Shown here: piece by piece, positions 1 through 7,463 of the stretch | How the letters are laid out: every line of letters begins with the position of its first letter | Numbering within the stretch: the first letter of the stretch is position 1 | From: Vulcanimicrobiota bacterium | GTDB lineage: Bacteria > Vulcanimicrobiota > Vulcanimicrobiia > Vulcanimicrobiales > Vulcanimicrobiaceae | Reading direction: 5' to 3' | DNA length: 12,040 nucleotides | Assembly: GCA_019245275.1 (NCBI GenBank) | Contig: JAFARW010000222.1 | Coordinates: forward strand, 1 to 12,040 | Notes under the pieces: model-generated | Told to the model about the DNA's origin: nothing | Seen by the model: the letters and a program-made list of their open reading frames with translations, nothing else | Database searches by the model: none | Translations under genes and position numbers: made by a program

Positions 1-1396
1 CCTTGGGCGGAATCGTCGCGCAAGTGAACTGCGATGAGTCGTCGGGATCGGCGCCGGAAACCCAGGCCGAGATATTCAGATCGTACTTGCCGCCAAGATA
101 GATCCCGTTGTCCTGCATCGGCGCGTAGAGAAGTGTATACGTGAAACTCTTGATCGACACATCGACCCCGACCGCTTTCAACTGTGACTGCGCGAGCGTT
201 GTGATTGCTTGAGCGGCGCTGCTGCCTTGAGCGCTCGCAAAGAGAAGGGAGAGCCGCTGACCGTTCTTGACGCGGACACCGTCGGGGCCGACCTTCCAGC
301 CGTCCGCGTCGAGAAGCTGCATTGCCTTCGCCGGGTTGTAGTCAAAGCGGGTGACGTTCGGGTCATACGCCCAGGAAAAATTTGAAATGTCTTCCGTAGC
401 TGCGGTGGCGGCGCCGAATTGCGTCGCATCCATGATTCGGTTCTTGTCAATCGCGTAGGAAAGCGCTTGGCGCACCTTGAGATCGGACAGCGGCGAATGA
501 GACATGTTGAACCCGATGCCTTCATACTGCGGCGACTTTGTCATAACGATTTGGATCTCAGGATTCCCGCGCAGATCGCGATACTGCGGACCGCCGAGTT
601 CCGGAACGAAATCAACCTCGTGGTCGCGCATCTGCGTATCTTGCGTGTTCGTGTCTTGAATGATCTTCCAGATCATCTGTTTGATCTTGGGGGCGCCTAA
701 GAAGTAGTTTGGGTTTGCGGCGAGCTCGATATGGTCCCCGCGTAGCCAACGTACAAACTTAAAAGGTCCGGTTCCAACGGGATTTGCATTGAACGCGACG
801 CGATTGATGTTGGGAAACTGCGTGAGCAGATGCTTGGGAAGAATGCGGTAAGGGCTATCACTCTCGCTGAAGAGCGTCTCGATCGCCGGCGAAAAGCGGG
901 TCTTCATGTGGAAGACGATCGTGTACGGGTCGGGCGTATCGACCGAGCGTACGAGATCGTAGCCGCGCCGCGCCACGACGTTGTTGGCGGTGTTCATAAC
1001 CGCTTGCCACGTGAACTTGACATCGGCCGAAGTGAACGGTACGCCGTCGTGCCATTTGACGTTATGCCGCAGTTTGTACGTCAGCGTTAAGCCGTCTTTG
1101 CTGATGCCGCCGTTTTGCAACGTCGGCACTTGCGCTGCCAGCACGGGTTGATCGTTCCCCTTGTCATCCACCGTGATCAAAGGATCAAACATCAACGTGT
1201 CAACCATGTTCTCGCCGGTGCTGGTTGAGAGGAGCGGGTTCAACGTATTGGGATTGATGAAAAGCACGGCCCGAAGAACCCCGGGCTGCGTCCAAAAGTG
1301 ACGGCCCCCCGCTGTCGGCGCGGTGCCGACGCGCGTGCACGCCGCCACGGCGACTACTGCAGCGAAGAGGGCGAAAAGCCTCAGCGACCGGCGCAA
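1..1396 (-). CDS. ABC transporter substrate-binding lipoprotein, family 5 (peptide/oligopeptide type), 3' end cut by window
   Basis: Predicted periplasmic or surface-anchored binding protein for peptides or a similar solute, delivering it to an ABC permease not seen here. I translated the minus strand by hand: about 465 codons stay open and the C-terminus runs off position 1. A TTG start at 1396 gives an ideal lipoprotein signal: basic n-region (RRSLR), hydrophobic stretch LFALFAAVVAV, then lipobox V-A-A-C with Cys20 as the lipidated residue. SBP_bac_5 features follow: NTLNPLLSTSTGENMVD near residue 45, the WHDGVPFTSADVKFTW block near 110, NPVGTGPFKFVRW near 205 and LSDLKVRQALSYAIDKNRI near 305. 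The family is usually 500-600 residues, so most of the protein is present. The start lies inside the end of the EgtB-like gene (16-nt overlap), so the two are probably translationally coupled. A CTG start at the EgtB stop would lose the basic n-region and is less likely. The ligand cannot be read from sequence. Confidence 0.88.
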   Translation of the reverse strand, partial: MRRSLRLFALFAAVVAVAACTRVGTAPTAGGRHFWTQPGVLRAVLFINPNTLNPLLSTSTGENMVDTLMFDPLITVDDKGNDQPVLAAQVPTLQNGGISKDGLTLTYKLRHNVKWHDGVPFTSADVKFTWQAVMNTANNVVARRGYDLVRSVDTPDPYTIVFHMKTRFSPAIETLFSESDSPYRILPKHLLTQFPNINRVAFNANPVGTGPFKFVRWLRGDHIELAANPNYFLGAPKIKQMIWKIIQDTNTQDTQMRDHEVDFVPELGGPQYRDLRGNPEIQIVMTKSPQYEGIGFNMSHSPLSDLKVRQALSYAIDKNRIMDATQFGAATAATEDISNFSWAYDPNVTRFDYNPAKAMQLLDADGWKVGPDGVRVKNGQRLSLLFASAQGSSAAQAITTLAQSQLKAVGVDVSIKSFTYTLLYAPMQDNGIYLGGKYDLNISAWVSGADPDDSSQFTCATIPPK

Positions 1397-2637
1397 CGGA
1401 ACTTCGCGTACATATAAGGATAGTCGTCGAAAAACCAGTTGCGAAAACTGCGCCGTATCAACTCAACGGCGGTAACCGGCGATGCGCCTTTGAGTACATA
1501 GTGTCGCCCGTCAAAGAAGTCCGCCGAATATTGCGGATAGGACGCCATTGGCCGAAAGCCGTCAAACGGGCCGAACGCCGACGAAGTCCATTCCCAGCCA
1601 TTGCCGATCAAATCGTAAACGCCCCATGCGCTGGCGCCGTCAGGATGCGCATCGACCGGCTCGGGATCGTATCGTGCGAAATTGAAGTTGCCGAAACGGT
1701 AATCCGGCGGATGCGTCCCCCATGGGAACGGCCGCTCATCGCCACTCGGCGAGCCGAAAGCCGCTCGATGGTACTGCGCCTCAGTTGGAAGACGCATGCC
1801 TCGCCATTCGGCGTACGCCTCCGCCATCCGATGCGAAACGTAAACCGGCCAAGACATTTGCAGGGGCAGCTCCTCAAAAGCCGCGCGCAAACGCCACTCC
1901 CGATCGTGTTGTTTCCAATAGGGCGGCGCCGGTCCGCCGGCGTTGACGAAATTCAGGTAGTCCGCGTTTGTTACCGGAAATGCGTCGATTGAAAACGCCG
2001 GAACCTCGACTTCCGTGCGCTCGAATTCGTTGTCCCAGCCGAACGGCTGCGCGTCGCGGTCGGCGCCGAGCGTCGCGGTTCCAGCCGAAATGTCGATCAG
2101 CGAATTCAGCGGCGGCTTGGGATCTTGATGCGTTTGCGGGATACGCAGCTTCGAGTCGGAATCGAGTTGATGGATGATGTAAAGCAGCGTTTCGTGATGC
2201 ATCGGCTCATGTTCGAGGATCGTGTACGCCGCTTCGGCGCGCACGAGACGCGGAACGTCGTTATTGTCGATGTTCGCGCTCGCGAGCGCTGACTCGACTC
2301 GCTTATCGCACTCCTGCGCGAAGACTTGAATCGCTTCATGAGACGGCCAATCGCTGCGGTCGTGTTTTGCAGCTGCTTCGATGCTGCCCGGGTCGATGCC
2401 GCGTTCGAATAACTTCTCGAGGCCGGGATCGATGGGTTCCTCTCCCAACGACCGTTCGTTCAGCGTCAAGAAGCTGAATGCCGGAAGATGGCCCTCGTAA
2501 AACGCAAACGGATGGCGCAACGGAATCGGGCGCGTGTAATACGCCTGCGGCTCAACAAGCGCGAAGATCTGTGCTGAGCGCTCGCGATTTCTACGGTACC
2601 AATCGACGAGCGCTTGACGATCGAGTGTGGCGATCAT
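1381..2637 (-). CDS. EgtB-like non-heme iron sulfoxide synthase (DinB-like N-domain + FGE-sulfatase C-domain)
   Basis: A 418-residue protein of the EgtB/OvoA/SUMF1 group, whose members use Fe(II) and O2 to form a C-S bond between a thiol and a histidine derivative (hercynine in ergothioneine synthesis). The N-terminal DinB-like domain (about 5-180) carries the three expected iron ligands: His50 in FYEGHLPAF and the H-x3-H-x-E motif at His143, His147 and Glu149. The C-terminal formylglycine-enzyme-type domain (about 183-418) has VTNADYLNFV, WPVYVSHRMAEAYAEWRG, MRLPTEAQYHRAA, GNGWEWTSS and the terminal FRNWF...FRCAG block. Its N-domain sequence around His50 (RHPFAFYEGH) differs from the WDLAHI type I know from mycobacterial EgtB, so the substrate may differ. 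No EgtD methyltransferase or EgtC/EgtE is in the window. The ATG overlaps the hpd stop by 4 nt (ATGA). The family is near certain; ergothioneine as product is not. Confidence 0.87.
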   Translation of the reverse strand: MIATLDRQALVDWYRRNRERSAQIFALVEPQAYYTRPIPLRHPFAFYEGHLPAFSFLTLNERSLGEEPIDPGLEKLFERGIDPGSIEAAAKHDRSDWPSHEAIQVFAQECDKRVESALASANIDNNDVPRLVRAEAAYTILEHEPMHHETLLYIIHQLDSDSKLRIPQTHQDPKPPLNSLIDISAGTATLGADRDAQPFGWDNEFERTEVEVPAFSIDAFPVTNADYLNFVNAGGPAPPYWKQHDREWRLRAAFEELPLQMSWPVYVSHRMAEAYAEWRGMRLPTEAQYHRAAFGSPSGDERPFPWGTHPPDYRFGNFNFARYDPEPVDAHPDGASAWGVYDLIGNGWEWTSSAFGPFDGFRPMASYPQYSADFFDGRHYVLKGASPVTAVELIRRSFRNWFFDDYPYMYAKFRCAGR

Positions 2638-3749
2638 AGCGTACCGCGACGCTCCTGCTCATGTTCGATTGCGACAAAGAGCGCTTTGAAATTGCCCTTA
2701 CCAAAAGATAGACTGCCTTTGCGCTGGATGATCTCGAAGAAGACCGTCGGGCGATCCTGCAATGGCTTCGTGAAGATTTGCAGCATGTAACCGCGATCAT
2801 CGCGGTCCACGAGAATACGACGTTCGCGCAAGAGCTGGATCGCCTCGTCGATTTTGCCGACGCGTGCTTCGAGCTCATCGTAATACGTATCGGGCGTTTC
2901 GAGAAAGTCAACGCCGTTATATTTGAGCGCGTCGATCGTCTCGATGATATTTTCCGTGGCGATCGCGACGTGCTGCACGCCTGCGCCGTGATAGAAATCC
3001 AAATACTCCTCGATCTGCGATTTCTTTTTGCCCTGCGCCGGTTCGTTGATCGGAAATTTAACGCGATGGCGCTCATCAGTCATCACTTTAGAGCGTAGCG
3101 CGGTATAGTCCGTCGAGATGTCCTTGTCATCGAACGAGATCAGTTGCGAGAAGCCGAACGTACGGGCATAAAAATCGCCCCATTTGTCCATCTCCCCCCA
3201 ACCCACGTTTCCAACGCAATGATCGACGTGGGTTAGCCCCGGTTTTCTTGAGCCCGGCAAACTCTTGTGTGTTTCGATGAACCCCGGTAAAAACGGGCCA
3301 CGGTAGCCATCGCGCTGCACCAAGGAGTGGACGGTTTCGCCGTATGTCGCAATCGACGCCGTGATAACACGCCCGAATTCGTCCGATCTTTCGGCCGGCT
3401 CGGCGACGGAAACGGCGCCGGCCTTCACGGCTGCATCGTATGCTGCCCGCGCATCTCGCACGAGGATGGCGACATCTTTAATGCCATCGCCGTGCAGCCG
3501 CACATGTTCGGCGATCGCATCGTCTGGACGCAGACTGCTCGTTAGCACGAATCGCAGCTTGTTTTGCGTCAGATAATAAGAAGCGCGATCGCGGACGCCG
3601 GTTTCGGGACCGGCATAAGCGACCTGGTCGAAGCCGAATGCCGAACAGTAGTAGTGCGCCGCTTGTTTAGCATTTCCGACATAGAATTCGAGATACGCCC
3701 AATCGATATCCGCGAGAGGATGCTCCCGCGCCGTTGCCATCGTGCTCAT
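2634..3749 (-). CDS. hpd: 4-hydroxyphenylpyruvate dioxygenase
   Basis: Cytoplasmic Fe(II) dioxygenase that decarboxylates and hydroxylates 4-hydroxyphenylpyruvate to homogentisate, the second step of tyrosine breakdown after transamination. The protein is 371 residues from the ATG at 3749, a normal family length, and has two vicinal-oxygen-chelate domains. The iron ligands are visible: His177 in THVDHCVGNV, His260 in GVQHVAIAT and Glu339 in FFEIIQR. The C-terminal GSLSFGKGNFKALFVAIE block is the family signature. The open frame extends upstream to 3821, but those residues (MVRDAGQQNPALRG...) are unlike HPD and would run through the divergent intergenic region, so I chose 3749. An ATG at 3740 is equally plausible. 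Neither start has a clear Shine-Dalgarno. It is first gene of a leftward operon, followed by the EgtB-like gene with a 4-nt overlap, and diverges from the fahA operon. Confidence 0.96.
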   Translation of the reverse strand: MSTMATAREHPLADIDWAYLEFYVGNAKQAAHYYCSAFGFDQVAYAGPETGVRDRASYYLTQNKLRFVLTSSLRPDDAIAEHVRLHGDGIKDVAILVRDARAAYDAAVKAGAVSVAEPAERSDEFGRVITASIATYGETVHSLVQRDGYRGPFLPGFIETHKSLPGSRKPGLTHVDHCVGNVGWGEMDKWGDFYARTFGFSQLISFDDKDISTDYTALRSKVMTDERHRVKFPINEPAQGKKKSQIEEYLDFYHGAGVQHVAIATENIIETIDALKYNGVDFLETPDTYYDELEARVGKIDEAIQLLRERRILVDRDDRGYMLQIFTKPLQDRPTVFFEIIQRKGSLSFGKGNFKALFVAIEHEQERRGTL

Positions 3750-3829
3750 CCGAGGCACTTGGCGGACGGCGCCGCAGCGTCCTCGGAGCGCTGGGTTTTG
3801 TTGCCCGGCGTCCCGAACCAAGCGCCGTA
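3750..3829. promoter_or_regulatory. Divergent intergenic region between hpd and the fahA operon
   Basis: About 80 bp separate the chosen starts of two divergent operons of the same pathway, so promoters for both, and probably a shared operator, should lie here or just inside the 5' ends. I see no convincing -35/-10 pair. A TTGTTG at 3798-3803 on the plus strand has no good -10 at normal spacing. There is also no clear inverted repeat that would mark an operator, and neither start has a Shine-Dalgarno. The assignment rests on gene layout only. Confidence 0.4.
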
Positions 3830-4768
3830 ATGAGCGCCATGCGCACGCTTTTTGAGCGGCTGATCGACTACGCAGGACTCTTTCCGCCCGCCCGTCTTCC
3901 GATGCAGCGAGCGGCTGAGGAATACGAAGGAATTATCAGCGGACCGTATGCTTGGATCAGCGGCCGTTTCATCGTTCTCGCTTCGCAAATAACCGAGCTG
4001 AGCGACGCGCTCGATAACCGGCGATTTTCTGTCGGTGCAATCGTCGATGCCGGCAGCGATGCGCGCGATTGGCTAGCCAAAGTGCAAGAGAAGATGCGTA
4101 CGCTCTCCGCGGTCCGCGCTGAATCCCCGTTCATCGAAGTCGAAGCAATCGAGGTGGCGGTCCCCGCTCCGACAGCCGCTCGCGAAACGTTCGATCCAGC
4201 GATCGGGCAGTTTGCGATGGCCTCCCATAATGCGATGCTCCGCGATCTACCGGCATACGTTGAGCTGCCGTGGACAAAACGATTTGATGAGCTCTTGCCT
4301 TCGGCGATGTTCGCGCTAGCGCGTAGCAAGCTCGCTGCAAAGATCCGTTGCGGGGGACTTGACCAGAGCGCCTTCCCATCGAGCGCGCAGATCGCGGCGT
4401 TTCTGTTAACGGCCTTGGAAAACGACGTACCGTTCAAGGCGACCGCGGGTTTGCACCATCCCATCCGTCGCGTAGACGCCTCAAGCGGATTGTTGATGCA
4501 CGGTTTCCTAAATGTGCTTGCTGCGTCAGTTTTCGCGCGTCAAGGTGCGGATCGCGCCGAACTTGAGGCAATTTTGGAAGAGCGCGACGCAGGCGCGTTT
4601 CGAGTGACGGACGTGGAGTTTGGCTGGCGGCATCGCCGCGCGGACGTTGATGCGGTCGCCGAAATGCGAAAGAGCGGGTTCATTTCTTATGGAAGCTGCA
4701 GCTTCTCCGAGCCGATTGATGACCTGATCACGCTCGGAATCCTCGTGGGTTCGCCGACAGCCGTTTGA
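3830..4768 (+). CDS. Uncharacterised 312-aa protein translationally coupled to fahA
   Basis: I cannot name a function for this protein. It has no signal peptide or membrane segment and looks cytoplasmic. The N-terminus is FERLIDYAGLFPPARLPM, followed by an alpha/beta-looking body. Two strand-like blocks stand out: AAKIRCGGLDQSAFPS (about 169-184) and VPFKATAGLHHPIRR (about 200-214), then LLMHGFLNVLAASVFA (221-236). The strand-Gly-Gly and strand-Gly-His-His pattern recalls the C-terminal strand ends of a TIM barrel, with His209/His210, Arg173 and Cys174 as candidate functional residues (inference). I have the impression that similar proteins occur next to homogentisate-pathway genes in other bacteria, but this cannot be checked here. 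I chose the ATG at 3830; 3839 is possible. A frame start at 3734 would overlap hpd and adds unconserved-looking sequence. Its stop TGA overlaps the fahA TTG start (TTGA), which ties it to the pathway. It could be an isomerase, regulator or accessory factor. Confidence 0.85.
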   Translation: MSAMRTLFERLIDYAGLFPPARLPMQRAAEEYEGIISGPYAWISGRFIVLASQITELSDALDNRRFSVGAIVDAGSDARDWLAKVQEKMRTLSAVRAESPFIEVEAIEVAVPAPTAARETFDPAIGQFAMASHNAMLRDLPAYVELPWTKRFDELLPSAMFALARSKLAAKIRCGGLDQSAFPSSAQIAAFLLTALENDVPFKATAGLHHPIRRVDASSGLLMHGFLNVLAASVFARQGADRAELEAILEERDAGAFRVTDVEFGWRHRRADVDAVAEMRKSGFISYGSCSFSEPIDDLITLGILVGSPTAV

Positions 4769-6039
4769 AGCAACAGAGCGAGTCGTGGGTACCGATCCCG
4801 GCGGACTCGGATTTCCCCCTTGAGAATTTGCCGTACGGCGTCTTCCGCGCCGAAAACGGAGAAAATCATATTGGCGTCGCGATCGGCGACTCCATCTTCG
4901 ATTTGCGTGAAGCTGCCGCAGCCGGGCTATTTGATCGCGCGTTGCCCGACTGTGCACCGCTGGGGGCGCCGACTCTGAATCAGCTCTTGGCGTTTGGGCG
5001 GGCGACCTGGTCTGCAATTCGCGTGCGCGCAAAGCAACTGCTTAGCTCTGACGGCGAGGCAGTACATCGCGCCAAGAACGCTGAGCGCATGGTTATCAAG
5101 CAACGAGATGTGATGTTGAAGCTGCCGTTTGAGGTCAGCGACTACGTTGATTTCTATTCGTCGATCGAGCACGCAACGAATTTAGGCAAGATCTTACGAC
5201 CCGGTACGGAGCCGCTACTGCCGAATTGGCGTTATTTGCCGATCGGCTACCACGGTCGCGCAAGCTCAGTCGTGGTAGACGGTACGCTGGTTGTTCGACC
5301 GAACGGCCAAGCAAAGCTGCCAGATAGCAACAGCCCTGCGTTTGGACCGACAAAAGCGCTCGACATTGAACTCGAAATGGGGTTTGTAACCGGAAGGTCA
5401 ACGCGGTTGGGTGAGCCGATCCCGGTCGAGCAGGCCCGTGAACACATTTTCGGGCTTGTCATTGTCAACGATTGGAGCGCCCGCGATATTCAGGCGTGGG
5501 AGTATCAGCCGCTCGGACCGTTTCTTGGAAAATCGTTTGCAACATCGATCTCGCCGTGGGTTGTGACTCTCGATGCGCTCGAACCGTATCGGTGCCCGGG
5601 ACCGCCGCAAGAACCGCCGCCGTTACCCTATCTGGAGCAAAAGGAAGACTTCTCGTACGATATCGAGCTGCAGGTTTTCTTGCAGAGCGCGGTCATGCAC
5701 CAGAAGCATATGGCGCCGGCGATAATTGCAAAATCGAACTTCAAAGCGATGTATTGGTCGATGGCGCAACAACTCGCGCACTTGACGAGCAACGGCGCGA
5801 GAATCCCAGCCGGGGGACTTTACGCATCCGGCACGATCTCCGGCGAGTCGCCCGATAGCTACGGCAGTTTGATCGAGTTAACGTGGCGCGGAACGAAGCC
5901 GCTCAAACTTCCGTCAGGCGAAGAACGCGGCTTCTTAGAGGATGGCGATACGGTCATCATGCGTGCGTCTGCGCATCGCGACGGACTTCCGCGGATTGGT
6001 TTCGGCGAGGTGCGTGGCACGATTCTGCCGGCGGAGTGA
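4765..6039 (+). CDS. fahA: Fumarylacetoacetase (fumarylacetoacetate hydrolase)
   Basis: Catalyses the last step of tyrosine catabolism, hydrolysing fumarylacetoacetate to fumarate and acetoacetate in the cytoplasm. It has 424 residues, the length of full two-domain FAH enzymes: an SH3-like N-domain (about 1-120) and the FAH catalytic fold. Active-site residues align with mouse FAH at a constant offset of 3: metal ligands Asp129, Glu202, Glu204 and Asp236; catalytic His136 in DFYSSIEHATN; Arg240, Gln243 and Lys256 in VNDWSARDIQAWEYQPLGPFLGKSF. The start is TTG at 4765-4767, overlapping the stop of the 312-aa gene as TTGA, and gives an N-terminus (KQQSESWVPIPADSDFPLENLPYG) typical of the family. 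It is followed after 3 nt by the small membrane protein gene. No key residue appears to be missing. Confidence 0.97.
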   Translation: MKQQSESWVPIPADSDFPLENLPYGVFRAENGENHIGVAIGDSIFDLREAAAAGLFDRALPDCAPLGAPTLNQLLAFGRATWSAIRVRAKQLLSSDGEAVHRAKNAERMVIKQRDVMLKLPFEVSDYVDFYSSIEHATNLGKILRPGTEPLLPNWRYLPIGYHGRASSVVVDGTLVVRPNGQAKLPDSNSPAFGPTKALDIELEMGFVTGRSTRLGEPIPVEQAREHIFGLVIVNDWSARDIQAWEYQPLGPFLGKSFATSISPWVVTLDALEPYRCPGPPQEPPPLPYLEQKEDFSYDIELQVFLQSAVMHQKHMAPAIIAKSNFKAMYWSMAQQLAHLTSNGARIPAGGLYASGTISGESPDSYGSLIELTWRGTKPLKLPSGEERGFLEDGDTVIMRASAHRDGLPRIGFGEVRGTILPAE

Positions 6040-6042
6040 CCG

Positions 6043-6300
6043 GTGCGCAACGTTCTGTTCGCGCTAACTCTTTTCTTTGCGTTGACGATCGCCAACATCG
6101 TCTACTTTAAGGCGCGCCTAGCCGTCGTCAACAATCCCTATGCCTCCAGCGGTTCGCTTGTCGGCAACATCTTATCGGCAGCGGCAGCGGGAAATAGAGC
6201 GGATCGCGAGCGGACGCTATTCGTCGTGCGTGAGATTGCAGCGTTTGTGCTCAGCGGCGCGATTCTGGTCATTCTCGCCGCTCGGGAAAAAGGATCTTAG
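6043..6300 (+). CDS. Small two-helix membrane protein of unknown function
   Basis: An 85-residue protein starting at GTG 6043, only 3 nt after the fahA stop, so very likely cotranscribed with it. It has two hydrophobic segments, about residues 4-22 (VLFALTLFFALTIANIVYF) and 65-80 (IAAFVLSGAILVILAA). A polar middle (KARLAVVNNPYASSGSLVG...NRADRERT) joins them, and the tail is short and basic (REKGS). I recognise no family. The first helix could be an uncleaved anchor. The stop codon TAG at 6298-6300 interlocks with the hmgA stop on the other strand. The reading frame is supported by tight packing and clear membrane pattern; its role in or beside tyrosine catabolism is unknown. Confidence 0.7.
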   Translation: MRNVLFALTLFFALTIANIVYFKARLAVVNNPYASSGSLVGNILSAAAAGNRADRERTLFVVREIAAFVLSGAILVILAAREKGS

Positions 6301-7463
6301 GCTTTTACCGGTTCGGCGACCCAGCTCCGATAGTAGTCCTTGTCTTCTAAGTCAAAGGCCGCATCGGCCAGCATCAGTGGCTGAAACGTGTCGACCATGA
6401 CGGCGACCTCGTCCGTTGATTTCTTGCCGAGGCTTTCTTCAACTGCACCGGGTTGCGGGCCGTGTGGTGCGCCGGCGGCGTGCAACGTGATCGAACCTTC
6501 GCCGATACCACGCCGGCTCATAAAGTTGCCGCTGACGTAGTAGATCACTTCATCGCAATCGACGCTCGAGTGGTTGTACGGAACCGGAATTGCGAGCGGG
6601 TGGTAGTCAAAGAGTCGCGGCACGAACGCACAGAACGCGGCGCCTGGGGCTTCGAACGTCGCGTGCGCCGGCGGCGGCTGGTGCAGCTTGCCGGTGATCG
6701 GCGCAAACTCGTCAACATTGAAGGCGTACGGGTAGCAGTAGCCGTCCCATCCAACGACGTCGCACGGATGGTTTTGCACAATGTAAATGGCATCGCGACC
6801 GCTGTTGGTAACGTGCACTTCATATTCGCCGGTTTCTTCTTTCGGCGGTCCAAGAAGCGGCGCCCGAAAATCGCGCTCGTAGTACGGCGCCTGCTCGTCG
6901 AGTTGGCCGAACTCATTGCGATATTTCTTCGGGATCGTGATCATGCCGGTGCTTTCATGTACGAGCACGCGCGTGGGCGACGCGGGCTGAAACCGATAGG
7001 TCGTACCGCAAGGAATGATCAGATAGTCGTGAGCGCGGTATGCTAGGTCGCCGAACGGGGTCTCAAGCACGCCGGCGCCGCGGTGCACGAATAACATCTC
7101 GTCGCCGCCCACGTTGCGATAGAAATACTCCATCGGTTTGGTAACGTCGGCAACCGAAATCGTGATATCGGCATTACCGAGAAGCGCGACGCGCCCTTCG
7201 ATCGCGTCATTTTCGTTGTGACTGTTTTGCGTGAGAAGATGACGATTGCGCAGCGGCTGATTTAAGTCGAAGTGAATTCGGGGGCGTTTCCAGTCGCGCA
7301 CCTCGAGCGTCGCGGTCGGCGGGCGCAAGTGGTAGAGCAGCGAGTAGACGCTCTCGAAGCCCTTCGTCGAGAAAAGTTCTTCGGCATAAAGGCTACCGTG
7401 CGCGTCGCGGAATTGGATATGGCGCTTCGGCGGAACGGAACCTTGGCGCTGATAGGCCGGCAT
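6297..7463 (-). CDS. hmgA: Homogentisate 1,2-dioxygenase (short bacterial form)
   Basis: Ring-cleaving Fe(II) dioxygenase that converts homogentisate to maleylacetoacetate. It has 388 residues, shorter than the roughly 440 residues of human-type enzymes and matching the compact bacterial branch. Double cupin fold: the N-terminal half includes YFYRNVGGDEMLFVHRGAGVLET and the C-terminal half carries the metal site. The likely ligands are His298 and Glu305 in the HSSVDCDEVIYY block and His334 in GAPHGPQPGA. The His-to-Glu spacing is one residue longer than in the human enzyme, so the ligand assignment is by analogy. The neighbouring hpd and fahA support the function. It is last gene of a leftward operon. 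Its ATG overlaps the CDGSH gene stop as TAATG, and its TAA stop overlaps the TAG of the converging membrane-protein gene. Confidence 0.94.
   Translation of the reverse strand: MPAYQRQGSVPPKRHIQFRDAHGSLYAEELFSTKGFESVYSLLYHLRPPTATLEVRDWKRPRIHFDLNQPLRNRHLLTQNSHNENDAIEGRVALLGNADITISVADVTKPMEYFYRNVGGDEMLFVHRGAGVLETPFGDLAYRAHDYLIIPCGTTYRFQPASPTRVLVHESTGMITIPKKYRNEFGQLDEQAPYYERDFRAPLLGPPKEETGEYEVHVTNSGRDAIYIVQNHPCDVVGWDGYCYPYAFNVDEFAPITGKLHQPPPAHATFEAPGAAFCAFVPRLFDYHPLAIPVPYNHSSVDCDEVIYYVSGNFMSRRGIGEGSITLHAAGAPHGPQPGAVEESLGKKSTDEVAVMVDTFQPLMLADAAFDLEDKDYYRSWVAEPVKA

Noticed and set aside
3750..3821. Upstream extension of hpd to ATG 3821
   Set aside because: The added 24 residues are unlike HPD N-termini and fill the only divergent promoter space.
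3734..3829. Upstream extension of the 312-aa gene (ATG at 3734)
   Set aside because: It would overlap the 5' end of hpd on the other strand, and the extra residues (PSCSSEALGGRRR...) look like non-coding translation.
3868..4464. 198-aa minus-strand ORF
   Set aside because: Antisense shadow of the 312-aa gene with low-complexity Ser/Ala/Arg content.
6453..7046. 197-aa plus-strand ORF
   Set aside because: Antisense shadow of hmgA, rich in Arg and Val, with no recognisable motif.
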